64,000 bases of DNA from Luteipulveratus flavus (GTDB lineage Bacteria; Actinomycetota; Actinomycetes; Actinomycetales; Dermatophilaceae): the NCBI RefSeq assembly GCF_029080175.1, contig NZ_JARFJC010000042.1, one strand, 5' to 3'. The first letter of the stretch is position 1. Each line of letters begins with the position of its first letter. Below are positions 8,381 through 16,769 of the stretch, piece after piece. The notes under the pieces are model-generated. The model saw only the letters and a list, made by a program, of their open reading frames with translations. It made no database searches and was not told the origin of the DNA. Both the position numbers and the translations under genes were made by a program.

Positions 8381-8398
8381 GTTCAGTCCTCCAGTGGA

Positions 8399-8629
8399 TC
8401 ACGGGTAGCCGGGGCCACCACGCAGTCGTTGCAGCAGCTCGTTCTCCAGCTCGGCTGCCTCGGCCTCGCTCAGCCGACCGTCCTCCCGCGCGTGGTCGAC
8501 AGCCTCGAGCTGCTCGACCACGCGCCGCGGATCGGTCATCTGACGCTCTGCCTCCTGACGCACCTGGTCCGCGACCCACACCGCCCCGCGTACGGGCATC
8601 AGCGGCAGGGTCAGGATCGTCGTCAGCAC
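8399..8629 (-). CDS. gvpG: Gas vesicle protein GvpG
   Basis: A 76-residue helical protein with a hydrophobic N-terminus (LTLPLMPVRGAVWVADQV) and a charged coiled-coil remainder. This is the standard GvpG layout. The start is GTG, 3 bases after the stop of gvpF. GvpG is needed for gas vesicle assembly with GvpF/L. Confidence 0.88.
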   Translation of the reverse strand: MLTTILTLPLMPVRGAVWVADQVRQEAERQMTDPRRVVEQLEAVDHAREDGRLSEAEAAELENELLQRLRGGPGYP

Positions 8630-8632
8630 GCC

Positions 8633-9391
8633 TCAGGCGGTCGCGGCGAAGTCGTACGCCGCCATCGGTCCGACGAGCTGGAGCTCGGCGCGGTCCTGCA
8701 GCTCGGCGGCCAGGTCCTCGGCCGCGCTCTCCAGCTGCTCCACCTGGTCGCGGTCGACGAGCAGGGCGACGTTGACCAGGCCGTGCAGCCCGATCTCCGG
8801 GCGCAGGACCGACTCCGTCGCGTACGGCGTCAGGGCCTCGACCACACGGTCGCGGTCCACGGCCCGCTCCTCGTCGAGCGCCCGGGACACCAGCTCGCCC
8901 AGGCGGATGCGCTCGGTCCGGAAGGCTTCCTCCGGTGCCTCGCGGGTCAGCTCGCGCAGCTCACGGATCTCCGGGTTGCGCGCGACGATCCCGCCGAGCG
9001 CCACCTCCGGCCGATAGCTGCCGCGCAGGAGGAGCTGGACCTGACCGGCGATCTCGTCCAGCCGGTCGGCGTACACGTCGTGGTCGTCGCTCAGGAGCGC
9101 GACCAGATCGTCGTCGCCCGGGACGACGGACCCGACGCGGAACGGCAGGACCTCGCCGTGCCGGGCCGCCTCGTCCAGGACCCGTCGGTAGGCCATCAGG
9201 CCGTCCCGGGTCCCGAGCGTGGCCGGGTCCTCGACGGGTTCGACGAGAGCCGCGATCTCGTCCACGGCCACGAGCTCCAGCGGCTCGCCGCTGATGCCCG
9301 AGATGCCCTGGTAGTCATCGGGATTGGCGTCGCTCCGTACAACGCCGTAGACGCACAGCTCGCGGGTACGGGTGGGTGCAGTGGCCGTCAT
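8633..9391 (-). CDS. gvpF: Gas vesicle protein of the GvpF/GvpL family (first copy)
   Basis: A 252-residue GvpF/L protein with the N-terminal LCVYGVVRSD strand, the ALVEPVEDPATL and GEVLPFRVGSVV segments, and the C-terminal VGPMAAYDFA motif. The ATG at 9391 overlaps the gvpA stop (ATGA). In the family it binds GvpA and nucleates shell assembly. Position directly after gvpA is that of gvpF. Confidence 0.9.
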   Translation of the reverse strand: MTATAPTRTRELCVYGVVRSDANPDDYQGISGISGEPLELVAVDEIAALVEPVEDPATLGTRDGLMAYRRVLDEAARHGEVLPFRVGSVVPGDDDLVALLSDDHDVYADRLDEIAGQVQLLLRGSYRPEVALGGIVARNPEIRELRELTREAPEEAFRTERIRLGELVSRALDEERAVDRDRVVEALTPYATESVLRPEIGLHGLVNVALLVDRDQVEQLESAAEDLAAELQDRAELQLVGPMAAYDFAATA

Positions 9392-9810
9392 GAGTCACCT
9401 CGGGTTCGCGTACGCGTCTTGCTGCTCGACCGGGTCTGTCGCGGTCGGCGCTCGCGGTCGTCACCGGAGTCACCGGTGAGCGCTTCCTTGGCGCCCTCGA
9501 TCATGCCCTTGGTCTTGCCGCTGGCGCCCTTCTCACCGAGCGAGTCGAACAGCTCGGGCAGGTCCTTGCCGCCGTGCTCGTACAGGTCGAGCCGGTTGGT
9601 CGCCTCGGCGAAGCGCAGGTAGGTGTCGACGCTCGCGATCACGATGCGCGCGTCGATGGTCAGCAGCTCGATGCCGACGAGCGACACCCGGACGTATGCA
9701 TCGATGACGATGCCCTTGTCCAGGATGATCTCCACGACGTCCGCGAGGCTGCTCCCGGACGGCCGGTCCAGCTGGCCACCCGACGGTCGGTTCATGGTCG
9801 CAACGCTCAT
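9388..9810 (-). CDS. gvpA: Gas vesicle structural protein GvpA
   Basis: A 140-residue protein whose residues 20-70 are the shell-forming GvpA core (LADVVEIILDKGIVIDAYV, then VGIELLTIDARIVIASVDTY). A charged, Lys/Arg/Thr-rich tail of about 60 residues follows, as in other actinobacterial GvpA proteins. It is the closest of the three GvpA-family genes to the canonical rib protein. The start ATG overlaps the SRPBCC gene stop. Confidence 0.9.
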   Translation of the reverse strand: MSVATMNRPSGGQLDRPSGSSLADVVEIILDKGIVIDAYVRVSLVGIELLTIDARIVIASVDTYLRFAEATNRLDLYEHGGKDLPELFDSLGEKGASGKTKGMIEGAKEALTGDSGDDRERRPRQTRSSSKTRTRTRGDS

Positions 9811-10928
9811 GCGCGCCTCGCCTCCTGCTCGTCGTCCTCGTCCTCGTACTCCGCGTCCTCGTCGGCGGCGTCGTCCTCGTACGCGGCGTCCTCGTCCTCG
9901 TACTCCTCGTACTCGGCCTCGTCACCGTCCGACTCCTCGTCGGCGTCGTCCTCGTACTCCTCGGGCGCCGCGCCGTCGTCGTACGCGTCGTCGGACTCCT
10001 CGTACGCATCGTCGGCCTCGTCGTAGTCGTCGTGGCCCTGCTCGTCCTGCTCGTCCTGCCCGTCCGCGGACTCCTCGGCGTCGAGCTCCTCCGCGCGACG
10101 CTCGTCCTCGAGCGCCTCCTCGTGGGTTCGGACGACCTCGCCGTCGCGGATCTCGCCGCGCCAGCCCTCGACCTCGTCGGGGTTGAGGATGGTGGTGGTC
10201 ATGACGTGACGCCGGAAGTGCTTGATCTCCAACCGTGCTCGCCGTCCCACCGCACGCCAGATGTTGCCGGTGTGCTCGAAGAAGCCCTGCGGGTGGTACT
10301 CGAGCACGACCAGGATCCGGGTCAGCCGGTCGCCCAGCGGGTGGAACGTCACCGCGCCGTCGACGTAGCCCTTCTCGCCCTTGGACCGCCAGACGATGCG
10401 CTCGTCGGGCACCTGCTCCAAGATCGTGGCGTCCCAGCGGCGGTGCGACCAGAAGACCTGCGCCTTCATGGACAGCTTCTCGTCGGACTCCTGATCGACC
10501 GCCTCCACCTTCTTCATGAAGGTCGGGAAGTCGCGGAACTCCGTCCACTGGTTGTAGGCGACGCGGACGGGGACACCCACGTCGGTCTCCTCGATGATGT
10601 TGGTCAGCTTCAGCTTCTTGCTGCCACTGCTCTTGCCGCCCTTGCCTCCGAGGGCCTCGGCGGCCTTGTCCTTCAGGTTGCTCAAGCCACCCTTGAGGGC
10701 GCCCTTCACGGGGGACTCACCCTTGACCGCCGCCTTGGCGGAGCCCTTCAGCGCGCCGCTCTTCGTACCGTCCGTGACGTCGGTCAGGCGGTCGGTGAGA
10801 CCGGTGACGTGCGACTCAGCGGCGGACGCGGCGCGCTCGGCGAGCGCGGTCACGACTCCGCCGGCGCTGGCCTTCAGCCGGTCGGTGGCCTCGGTGTTCT
10901 TGTTCTTCGTCGGGGTGCTCGTCATCAC
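9807..10928 (-). CDS. Gas-vesicle-operon SRPBCC (START/cyclase-fold) protein with acidic tail
   Basis: About 373 residues in three parts. Residues 1-110 are Ala/Lys/Gly-rich helices. Residues 110-250 are an SRPBCC lipid/ligand-binding fold of the SsgI-like/cyclase type (VPVRVAYNQWTEFRDFPTFM, then a WRSKGEKGYVDGAVTF strand). The last 90 residues are almost entirely Asp/Glu with Tyr and Ala. The start is GTG 10928 or the adjacent ATG 10925, both overlapping the previous stop. Cyclase-like genes occur in actinobacterial gas vesicle clusters (from memory named gvpZ in Streptomyces), but their role is unknown. The acidic tail could bind the basic tails of its neighbours. Confidence 0.8.
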   Translation of the reverse strand: MMTSTPTKNKNTEATDRLKASAGGVVTALAERAASAAESHVTGLTDRLTDVTDGTKSGALKGSAKAAVKGESPVKGALKGGLSNLKDKAAEALGGKGGKSSGSKKLKLTNIIEETDVGVPVRVAYNQWTEFRDFPTFMKKVEAVDQESDEKLSMKAQVFWSHRRWDATILEQVPDERIVWRSKGEKGYVDGAVTFHPLGDRLTRILVVLEYHPQGFFEHTGNIWRAVGRRARLEIKHFRRHVMTTTILNPDEVEGWRGEIRDGEVVRTHEEALEDERRAEELDAEESADGQDEQDEQGHDDYDEADDAYEESDDAYDDGAAPEEYEDDADEESDGDEAEYEEYEDEDAAYEDDAADEDAEYEDEDDEQEARRA

Positions 10929-11551
10929 GCACCACCCCCTCCTGCGGACCGGCGGCTACGGCCGGACCCGCTGGTCGTCTTCTTGGCCGCCGCGGAGCTG
11001 CGCGACGGCGCCTTCTTGGCCGGCTGGGTACGGCGGTTACCGGAAGCCTTCTTCGCCGGTGGCCGGTCTGCGGACTTCTCGCCGGACCTGGCGGTGGAGC
11101 GCCGGCTGGTCGACCGCTGCTTGGTACGCGGGGCGTCCTCCTCCGCGTCGTCGGCCTCATCCGTCGGGGCGTCGGAGTCGTCGTTCGACGCGTCGTCGGG
11201 GGCCTCGTCGGAGTCCTCGGGAGCCGTCTCGGCGTCGTCCGCGGTCTCCCCGACCACGACGTCGTCAGCGCGGTCCCCTCCGGCCTGGAGGCCGGAGGCG
11301 AGGGTGTCGAGCCGGTGGGTCGCCGCGTTCACCGCGGCGGCCTTCAGGGCCTCGGTGAGCTCGCCCCGGAGGCGCTCGGTGAGCCGGGCCACCTCGGGCG
11401 ACTGGTCCAGAACCGCCCGCAGGCCGTTCGTGGAGTTCATCCGCTTGCCGGCGAGAGCGCCGGCCAGCGTGAGAGCGAGTCGTGCCTTGCGTGTGCGACC
11501 GAGGGCGTATCCGCCCACGACTGCGGTCAGCACCTGTGCTGAGGAGTTCAT
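10925..11551 (-). CDS. Gas-vesicle-operon protein with basic Lys/Arg/Ser tail (GvpY-like?)
   Basis: A 208-residue protein, first in the operon. Residues 1-40 are weakly hydrophobic (VLTAVVGGYALGR, then LALTLAGALAGKR). A helix resembling those in actinobacterial gas-vesicle neighbours follows, then an acidic linker (residues 100-150) and a basic tail with KKA and RRS repeats. Similar proteins are found next to gvp genes and often misnamed DNA primase. GAGAGG lies 6-11 bases before ATG 11551. Function unknown; the opposite charge of this tail and the acidic tail of the next protein suggests they interact. Confidence 0.72.
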   Translation of the reverse strand: MNSSAQVLTAVVGGYALGRTRKARLALTLAGALAGKRMNSTNGLRAVLDQSPEVARLTERLRGELTEALKAAAVNAATHRLDTLASGLQAGGDRADDVVVGETADDAETAPEDSDEAPDDASNDDSDAPTDEADDAEEDAPRTKQRSTSRRSTARSGEKSADRPPAKKASGNRRTQPAKKAPSRSSAAAKKTTSGSGRSRRSAGGGGA

Positions 11552-11647
11552 CGAGACCTCTCGGTTGGCATTCGTCGTGCTGCGCCTCCCCTGGACTGAC
11601 TTTCACGGGACGTCACGTCGGGACGCCCGGAGCCAAGCCGCGCCGTC

Positions 11648-11704
11648 ACGCTAGGTGGGACGAAAATCGAGGGTCAAACCCAGGTCAATTTTTCGTCAGG
11701 TCAA
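11648..11704 (-). promoter_or_regulatory. Candidate promoter of the gas vesicle operon with three TTGACC repeats
   Basis: On the minus strand TTGACC (11672-11677) and TAGCGT (11648-11653) are 18 bases apart and could be -35 and -10 boxes, giving a leader of about 95 bases. The same hexamer TTGACC recurs at 11683-11688 and 11699-11704, so two extra copies sit just upstream of the putative -35. They could be activator sites. Confidence 0.45.
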
Positions 11705-11872
11705 GGGCGGCGACACGCCGACGACACGCGTTGTCCCTGCTCAGCGGGTGTTCAGGGAGCGACCTTCCGCGGCGTAGGCCACCTCGCGGCCCCCGCACCG
11801 GAATGCCGGGCCGCGCGGCCCTCGCCGGCCGGCTCGGCGACGCCGCGGGGCCAGGCTGGGAGAAGGCTGATG

Positions 11873-11888
11873 TGTGACGTGCGTCACG
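11873..11888. promoter_or_regulatory. Near-consensus Crp/GlxR-type site
   Basis: TGTGACGTGCGTCACG matches TGTGA-N6-TCACA at 9 of 10 positions. It lies about 320 bases upstream of the gas vesicle operon start and 240 bases upstream of the DUF4287 gene. A Crp-family gene is encoded at the end of the window. Binding is inferred. Confidence 0.45.
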
Positions 11889-12130
11889 GGTGGGGTCGCC
11901 GGGCGGCGCGGGTTTGCGCAGCATTCGTACCGGGTAGTAACTGCGGTCTCGTCACGAGGCACAGCGCTCCTTGCCGTCGCTCACGCTCCCGCTCACCTGC
12001 CGGCCCGGTGACAGACCACGCTGCCGGACCCACCGTCGTCCCGCCGGGCGGAGCAGAATCGGAGAAGCCGAATCCTGCTGCGGTCTCTAGCCTTTCATCC
12101 AACAGCACCGAACCAGGGATGGGCATCGAC

Positions 12131-12424
12131 ATGAGCTTCCAGGCGTACATCGACGCGGTCGAGCGCAAGTCCGGCAAGACGCCGCAGGCACTGCTGGACG
12201 AGGCACACGCGCGCGGGTTGACCTCCGAGAGCAAGGCCGGCGAGGTGGTGGCGTGGTTGAAGGACGACTACGACATCGGCCGGGGCCATGCGATGGCGTT
12301 CTTCCACGTCCTCGAGAACGGCGCCACGATCAGTGCCAAGCACGTCGGCAGCAGCGGCACCCACCGCGACGAGAGCGACACGCTGCGCCTGGACGGCGTG
12401 GCGGCGCGAGACCAGCCCGCCTGA
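12131..12424 (+). CDS. DUF4287 domain protein
   Basis: A 97-residue protein that begins MSFQAYIDAVERKSGKTP, the standard DUF4287 opening, followed by VVAWLKDDYDIGRGHAMAF. The family is widespread in actinobacteria, often with a DUF5655 partner, and has no known biochemical function. ATG 12131 fits the family start; ATG 12119 is possible but its AGGG is too close. A strong hairpin follows the gene. Confidence 0.88.
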   Translation: MSFQAYIDAVERKSGKTPQALLDEAHARGLTSESKAGEVVAWLKDDYDIGRGHAMAFFHVLENGATISAKHVGSSGTHRDESDTLRLDGVAARDQPA

Positions 12425-12462
12425 CCCGACCTCGCCCGGGCATGTGGGCAGCTGGAGACGCG

Positions 12463-12495
12463 AGAGGCACCGGTCGCAACGTGACCGGTGCCTCT
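12463..12495. terminator. Bidirectional hairpin terminator
   Basis: A perfect 13-bp stem (AGAGGCACCGGTC with its complement) and a 7-base loop lie between the DUF4287 gene and the convergent hypothetical gene, followed by GCAGTTTCC on the plus strand. Confidence 0.7.
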
Positions 12496-12503
12496 GCAGT
12501 TTC

Positions 12504-12815
12504 CTATCGGTCGGCGTCGAAGGGCCAGCCCGCTCGACGCCATCCCAGCGGGAAGGACCCCACCACGTACTGCCGGCCATCGGCGGCGCGCGCACGCAGC
12601 TCGCGCTCCGCACCCTCCCGATCGGCGAAGGCCGCGATCCCCACCGGGTTCGTCACCTCGACCGCATGGGACTCACCGCTGGACTGGAGCAGAAGGTGCA
12701 CGGAGTCGCCGAGCCGACCGACCACGGGAAGGGTCTCCCACATCACCCGGGCCTGCTCGTGACGACCCAGCACCCTCGCCTCAAGGGCACGAGCCTCCTC
12801 CTCGGTGCGGACCAC
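12504..12815 (-). CDS. Hypothetical protein, 103 residues
   Basis: Not recognised. A small soluble protein starting with GTG; the sequence has an alpha-helical N-terminus (EEEARALEARVLG), a beta-like middle (VHLLLQSSGESHAVEVTN) and ends GWRRAGWPFDADR. Codon use is typical of the genome and it converges on a hairpin terminator, which supports it being a real gene. No membrane segment or signal peptide. Confidence 0.5.
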   Translation of the reverse strand: MVRTEEEARALEARVLGRHEQARVMWETLPVVGRLGDSVHLLLQSSGESHAVEVTNPVGIAAFADREGAERELRARAADGRQYVVGSFPLGWRRAGWPFDADR

Positions 12816-13071
12816 CGCGATCAGGGCTCGTCGCCGTCCGGCGCCGAGCGCCCGTAGACGGCACGGACGGTGGGCTCGGCGACGCCATCGCCAGACGCCA
12901 ACGCGTTCACCGCCGACCTCACCCGCCGCACGTCAGTCTTCTCATGTGTCCCCCAGAGCCCGTTGCCGTCCCACTCCCCGTCATGGCGGGACGTGTGCAA
13001 ACTATCTCGCGGCGACGCTTCTGCAGCCCGAGGCGCGCTGCGGGTCGGCCGAGGGAGCTCTCCAGAAGCCG
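12816..13071. other. Intergenic region, no feature seen
   Basis: Between the hypothetical gene and the tRNA terminator I see no convincing gene or structured element. Confidence 0.5.
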
Positions 13072-13107
13072 AGAAGACGCCCCCGACCGGAGTCGGGGGC
13101 GTCTTCT
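13072..13107 (-). terminator. Terminator of the tRNA-Thr gene
   Basis: A perfect 16-bp stem (AGAAGACGCCCCCGAC with its complement) and a 4-base loop begin 5 bases beyond the tRNA 3' end. Confidence 0.85.
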
Positions 13108-13111
13108 GAGG

Positions 13112-13188
13112 TGGAGCCGCCTATCGGAATCGAACCGATGACCTATTCATTACGAGTGAATCGCTCTGGCCGACTGAGCTAAGGCGGC
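13112..13188 (-). tRNA. tRNA-Thr (anticodon CGT)
   Basis: The minus strand reads as a full cloverleaf: acceptor GCCGCCT pairing with AGGCGGC, the D-arm with AGCTCAGTCGG, an anticodon stem-loop with CTCGTAA (anticodon CGT, reading ACG), and the T-arm GGTTCGATTCC. Discriminator T and an encoded CCA (13114-13112) complete it. A terminator follows directly. The neighbouring TAP-peptidase, holB and tmk genes are its usual actinobacterial company. Confidence 0.97.
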
Positions 13189-13192
13189 GTTA

Positions 13193-13228
13193 CGTCCGCG
13201 GGGCTGCCGCGGACGCGCCACGAGTATA
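13193..13228 (-). promoter_or_regulatory. tRNA-Thr promoter and leader hairpin
   Basis: On the minus strand TATACT (13228-13223) is a good -10 box; no clear -35 is present. Between it and the tRNA a perfect 9-bp stem (CGTCCGCGG, loop of 5) forms a leader hairpin that would be removed during tRNA maturation. Confidence 0.55.
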
Positions 13229-13338
13229 CGCACGGTCAGGCGCGTCCCCGAAATCGGCCGGGCTCTCCCCGTGGTGGTCAGGAGGTGAGCCATGGCTCAC
13301 CTCCTGACCACCAGGTCAGCGGGCCCGCGGCGCCGTGG

Positions 13339-14928
13339 TCAGCACTTCAGGGACTTGCCGGGGTCCTTGCCGTCGAGCAGGTAGTTGTCCACGGCGTTGT
13401 CGACACAGGAGTTGGAGCGGCGGTAGGCGGTATGCCCGTCCCCGTCGTAGGTGATCAGCCGACCGTTCTGCAGCATCGAGGCGAGGCGCTGCGACCACTC
13501 GTACGGCGTCGCGGGGTCGCGGGTGGTGCCGAGTACCAGGATCGGGTCGGACCCGGCCGCCGTGACCTTCTTGGGGGCTCCGGTCGCCTTCACCGGCCAC
13601 TCGCCACAGATCGCGGTGCCCCAGGCCAGCATCGGACCCCACGTCGGCGCGGTCTTCACGAACGACGCCTGGTCCTTCGCGTACGCCGCCGGGTCGCTGC
13701 TGGAGTCGCGGTCCAGGCAGTTCACGGCGTTGATCGCCTGCATGATGTTGCCGCTGTAGGAGCCGCCGGAGTCGCGCTCGGCGTAGGTGTTCGCGAGCTT
13801 CATCAGCGCGGTGCCGTCGCCGCCGAACGCGCTGCGCAGCGCCGAGGTGAGCACGCCCCAGCTGCCCTGGTCGTACATCGCGGCAGCGATGCCCATCGAC
13901 GCCCAGCCCTCGGTCAGCTTCGAGACGTTGGCGTCACCGCTGACGGGGATCGGCTTGGCGTCGACCTGCTTGAGGAAGTCCCGGATCTTCTGCTGGCCGG
14001 CCTCCTGGGAGGAGCCGAGTGGGCAGTTCCCGCCCGCGACACAGTCCTTGACGTACGCCGCGGTCGCCCGCTCGAAGCCCTCGGCCTGACCGCGGTTCAT
14101 CTCGGTGTTGGTGAGGTCGGGCGCGACGACCCCGTCGAGCACGAACTTGCCCACGCGCGTGGGGAACTGGTCGGCGTAAGTCGACCCGAGGAAGGTGCCG
14201 TACGACTTGCCCAGGTAGTCCAGCCAGGTCTCACCGAGGGCGGCCCGCAGGACGTCCATGTCCTTGGCCGCCTCGACGGTCGACACGTGCCCGAGCAGCG
14301 GCCCGGCCTTGGTCTTGCACGCGTCGCCGAAGCCCTTGGCGTTCTTCATCGTCTGCGCCTGCTCGGCCTGGTCGTCCGGGGAGGGGTCGGCGCCGAGATA
14401 GCTGTCCAGCTGCTGATCGTCCAGGCAGGTGATCGGCGCGGAACGCTGCACCCCACGCGGGTCGAACCCGACGACGTCGTACGCCTTGCGCACCTTCCCG
14501 CTCACGACGAAGTCGGCGGACGCGGCGTAGTCGACGCCGGAGCCGCCGGGTCCACCGGGGTTGACGACCAGCGAGCCCTTCTTGTCACCGGTCGCCTCCT
14601 GCTTCAGGACCGCGACCTGGACCGTCCCGGCCGCCGGCTTGGCGTAGTCGATCGGCACGGTGAGCCCCGCGCACTTCGCGCCGTCCTGGCAGTCCTCCCA
14701 CTTCAGCTTCTGGGTGTAGAAGCGCGCCAGCGACGGAGACGGCGCGGCGTTCGCCGGCGCGGACGTGCTCGCGCCGCCGGTCGTGCCGGTCGCGCTCGGC
14801 GGCGCGCCCTCGACGCTGGCGTCCCGGTCGCAACCGGCGAGCACCGTCGCCAGACCGAGCAGACCGACCGCGGCCATCCGCCCGTACCCGGGGCGGCGCG
14901 ATGTCGTCGAACTCACGTGTCGTCTCAT
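13339..14928 (-). CDS. Secreted lipoprotein peptidase, TAP-like alpha/beta hydrolase
   Basis: A 529-residue tripeptidyl-aminopeptidase-type hydrolase (SlpD/SlpE-like). The signal sequence ends in the lipobox LAGC with Cys33, so it should be anchored to the outer face of the membrane. A Thr/Ser/Ala-rich linker precedes the hydrolase domain, which has NPGGPGGSG (oxyanion region, 123-131), GFDPRG, the nucleophile elbow GKSYGT (Ser242), an acid in LGTTRDPATPY and a histidine in GDGHTAY. The family removes N-terminal tripeptides or amino acids from peptides. It is the gene between holB and tRNA-Thr in many actinobacteria. The start lacks a clear ribosome site; ATG at residue 18 would still leave a signal peptide. 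Confidence 0.9.
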   Translation of the reverse strand: MRRHVSSTTSRRPGYGRMAAVGLLGLATVLAGCDRDASVEGAPPSATGTTGGASTSAPANAAPSPSLARFYTQKLKWEDCQDGAKCAGLTVPIDYAKPAAGTVQVAVLKQEATGDKKGSLVVNPGGPGGSGVDYAASADFVVSGKVRKAYDVVGFDPRGVQRSAPITCLDDQQLDSYLGADPSPDDQAEQAQTMKNAKGFGDACKTKAGPLLGHVSTVEAAKDMDVLRAALGETWLDYLGKSYGTFLGSTYADQFPTRVGKFVLDGVVAPDLTNTEMNRGQAEGFERATAAYVKDCVAGGNCPLGSSQEAGQQKIRDFLKQVDAKPIPVSGDANVSKLTEGWASMGIAAAMYDQGSWGVLTSALRSAFGGDGTALMKLANTYAERDSGGSYSGNIMQAINAVNCLDRDSSSDPAAYAKDQASFVKTAPTWGPMLAWGTAICGEWPVKATGAPKKVTAAGSDPILVLGTTRDPATPYEWSQRLASMLQNGRLITYDGDGHTAYRRSNSCVDNAVDNYLLDGKDPGKSLKC

Positions 14929-14985
14929 TTCGCTGGAGGTTGTACGTCCGTGTAGACGCTAACCGACCGACCTGGACGCACCCGC

Positions 14986-16125
14986 TCAGCGAGGCAGCCG
15001 GAGGGAGATCGCCATCGCCTCCAGCGCGAGCAGCGGAGGCACGTTGGCCTCGATCCGCTCGCGCGCCGTGCCGATGGCGTCCATCGCGAGGAGAAGCTGC
15101 TCGGATGACAGGGCGCCGGCGAGCGTACGGACCTCGTCGGCCAGGTCGGCGTTGACGAGGTCGACCGGCGAGCCCGCCTGCGTGACGAGGGCGTCCCGGT
15201 AGATCGACAGCAGGTCGACGAGCGACCGGTCCACGACGTCTCGTCCGAACCGGGTGGCCCGGGTCTTCTGCTCCTTCTCCAGCGCGGCCACCTGGGACCG
15301 GATGTGCGGGGGCTGGGTCCGAGCCTCGGGGTCCGCACCGAGCTGCTCGACCAGCCTGGTCTTCTCGGCCGCGTCCCGCTCGGCCGAGCTGGCCGACTGC
15401 TCCTGGGTGGCGATCGCCGCGAGGTTCGCCGCGGCCTCCATCGCGTCGCCCAGCGAACGGATCCTGCCCGCCAGGCGCAGGATGTCGCGGCGCCGGCCGC
15501 GAGCGCCCTCGTCGCGGGCGAGCCGCCGAGCGAGCCCGACGTGCGACTGGGCGGCTCGGGCGGCGTACTCGGCCATCGCCGGCTCGATGCCGTCCCGCCG
15601 GGTCAGCAGCTCGGCGACCGCGGCCACCGGAGGCGTCCGCAGCCGTACGTGCCGGGAGCGGCTGCGGATGGTGATGATGACGTCCTCGACCGACGGCGCG
15701 CACAGCAGCCAGACCGTCCGCTCGACCGGCTCCTCCAGCGCCTTCAGCAGGGCGTCGGCCGCCCGCTCGGTCAGGCGGTCGGCGTCCTCGATGACGATGA
15801 CGCGCCACGCTCCGACGGAGGGTCGGTGCTGCGCGAGCTGGGCGAGCTCGCGCGCGTCCTTGACCTGGATCGACAGCCCTTGGGTGGCCATCACGGTCAG
15901 GTCGGCGTGGCTGCCGTCCAGGACGGTGTGGCACTCGTGGCAGGTGCCGCAGCCGCCGTCCGGGCACAGCAGCGCGGCGGCGAACGCGCGCGCCGCCGTC
16001 GAGCGCCCCGAACCCGGCGGTCCGGTCAGCAGCCAGGCGTGCGTCATCCGCGCCCGGTCCGCGACGGCGTCCCGCAGCGTCGTGACGGCCTGCTCCTGGC
16101 CGATGACGTCCCGCCAGACGCTCAC
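14986..16125 (-). CDS. holB: DNA polymerase III delta' subunit
   Basis: A 379-residue clamp-loader subunit. The Walker A motif is GPPGSGRST, the zinc-binding region has CPDGGCGTCHEC, and sensor-like IIVIEDADRLTERAADALLKALEEP corresponds to the delta' Walker B region. The sensor-2 region and helical collar follow. Its ATG overlaps the tmk stop by four bases, so the two are co-translated. It loads the sliding clamp during replication. Confidence 0.95.
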   Translation of the reverse strand: MSVWRDVIGQEQAVTTLRDAVADRARMTHAWLLTGPPGSGRSTAARAFAAALLCPDGGCGTCHECHTVLDGSHADLTVMATQGLSIQVKDARELAQLAQHRPSVGAWRVIVIEDADRLTERAADALLKALEEPVERTVWLLCAPSVEDVIITIRSRSRHVRLRTPPVAAVAELLTRRDGIEPAMAEYAARAAQSHVGLARRLARDEGARGRRRDILRLAGRIRSLGDAMEAAANLAAIATQEQSASSAERDAAEKTRLVEQLGADPEARTQPPHIRSQVAALEKEQKTRATRFGRDVVDRSLVDLLSIYRDALVTQAGSPVDLVNADLADEVRTLAGALSSEQLLLAMDAIGTARERIEANVPPLLALEAMAISLRLPR

Positions 16126-16769
16126 GCCGACTCACCCACCAGGTCGCCGACGCAACCCTTGACGATCTGCGCGACCTCGGCGGCGGGCAGCGCGGCGTCG
16201 ACCACCAGGTAGCGGTGCGCCTCGGCCTCGGCAAGCTCGAGGAAGTGACGGCGCACCCGCTCGTGGAAGTCGTCGCCCTCGCTCTCCAGGCGGTCGTGGA
16301 CGTCCCCGCGGCGCGCGCGGCCCACCTCGGGGGTGACGTCCAGCAGGACGGTCAGCGTCGGGCGCAGGTCCTCGGTCGCCCAGAGAGAGAGCCGTTGCAC
16401 CTCCTGGGCGTCCAGGTCGCGGCCGGCACCCTGGTAGGCGACGGAGGAGTCGAGGTAGCGGTCCTGCAGCACCACGGCGCCGCGTTCCAACGCAGGCCGG
16501 ACGACGGTCGCAACGTGGTGGGCGCGGTCGGCCGCGAAGAGCAGCGCCTCCGCCCGCGGTGCGAGGTGGTCGCCGTGCAGCACGAGCTCGCGGATCTGCT
16601 GCCCGACCGGCGTCCCGCCCGGCTCACGGGTGACCACGACCTCGTGACCGCCCTCGCGCAGCCAGGCGGCGAGCCGCTCGATCTGGGTGCTCTTGCCGGC
16701 GCCGTCGCCGCCCTCGAACGCGATGAAGACTCCCGACGCACCGGACGGGGACGTACTGGCTGGCGGCAT
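16122..16769 (-). CDS. tmk: Thymidylate kinase
   Basis: A 215-residue dTMP kinase. FEGGDGAGKST is the P-loop, TREPGGTPVGQQIREL the substrate-binding segment, and QDRYLDSSVAYQG the DRY motif region with the Tyr/Gln lid contacts. About ten extra N-terminal residues precede the core. It converts dTMP to dTDP. Overlaps holB by four bases. In many actinobacteria topA lies directly upstream; here about 8 kb of other genes separate them. Confidence 0.96.
   Translation of the reverse strand: MPPASTSPSGASGVFIAFEGGDGAGKSTQIERLAAWLREGGHEVVVTREPGGTPVGQQIRELVLHGDHLAPRAEALLFAADRAHHVATVVRPALERGAVVLQDRYLDSSVAYQGAGRDLDAQEVQRLSLWATEDLRPTLTVLLDVTPEVGRARRGDVHDRLESEGDDFHERVRRHFLELAEAEAHRYLVVDAALPAAEVAQIVKGCVGDLVGESA

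Larger units (their letters stand above)
11552..12130. other. Intergenic region between the gas vesicle operon and DUF4287 gene
   Basis: This 579-base divergent region holds the candidate gas vesicle promoter (11648-11704) and a near-consensus Crp-type site (11873-11888). I see no credible gene in the rest, which is GC-rich with short local palindromes. Confidence 0.6.

Noticed and set aside
9833..10130. Repetitive GTCCTCGTACTC-type sequence resembling a CRISPR or microsatellite array
   Set aside because: It encodes the Asp/Glu/Tyr tail of the SRPBCC protein; there are no regular spacers or palindromic repeats.
13339..14928. TAP-like hydrolase as part of an antibiotic cluster
   Set aside because: Its position beside holB, tmk and tRNA-Thr is the normal housekeeping neighbourhood, with no biosynthetic genes near.
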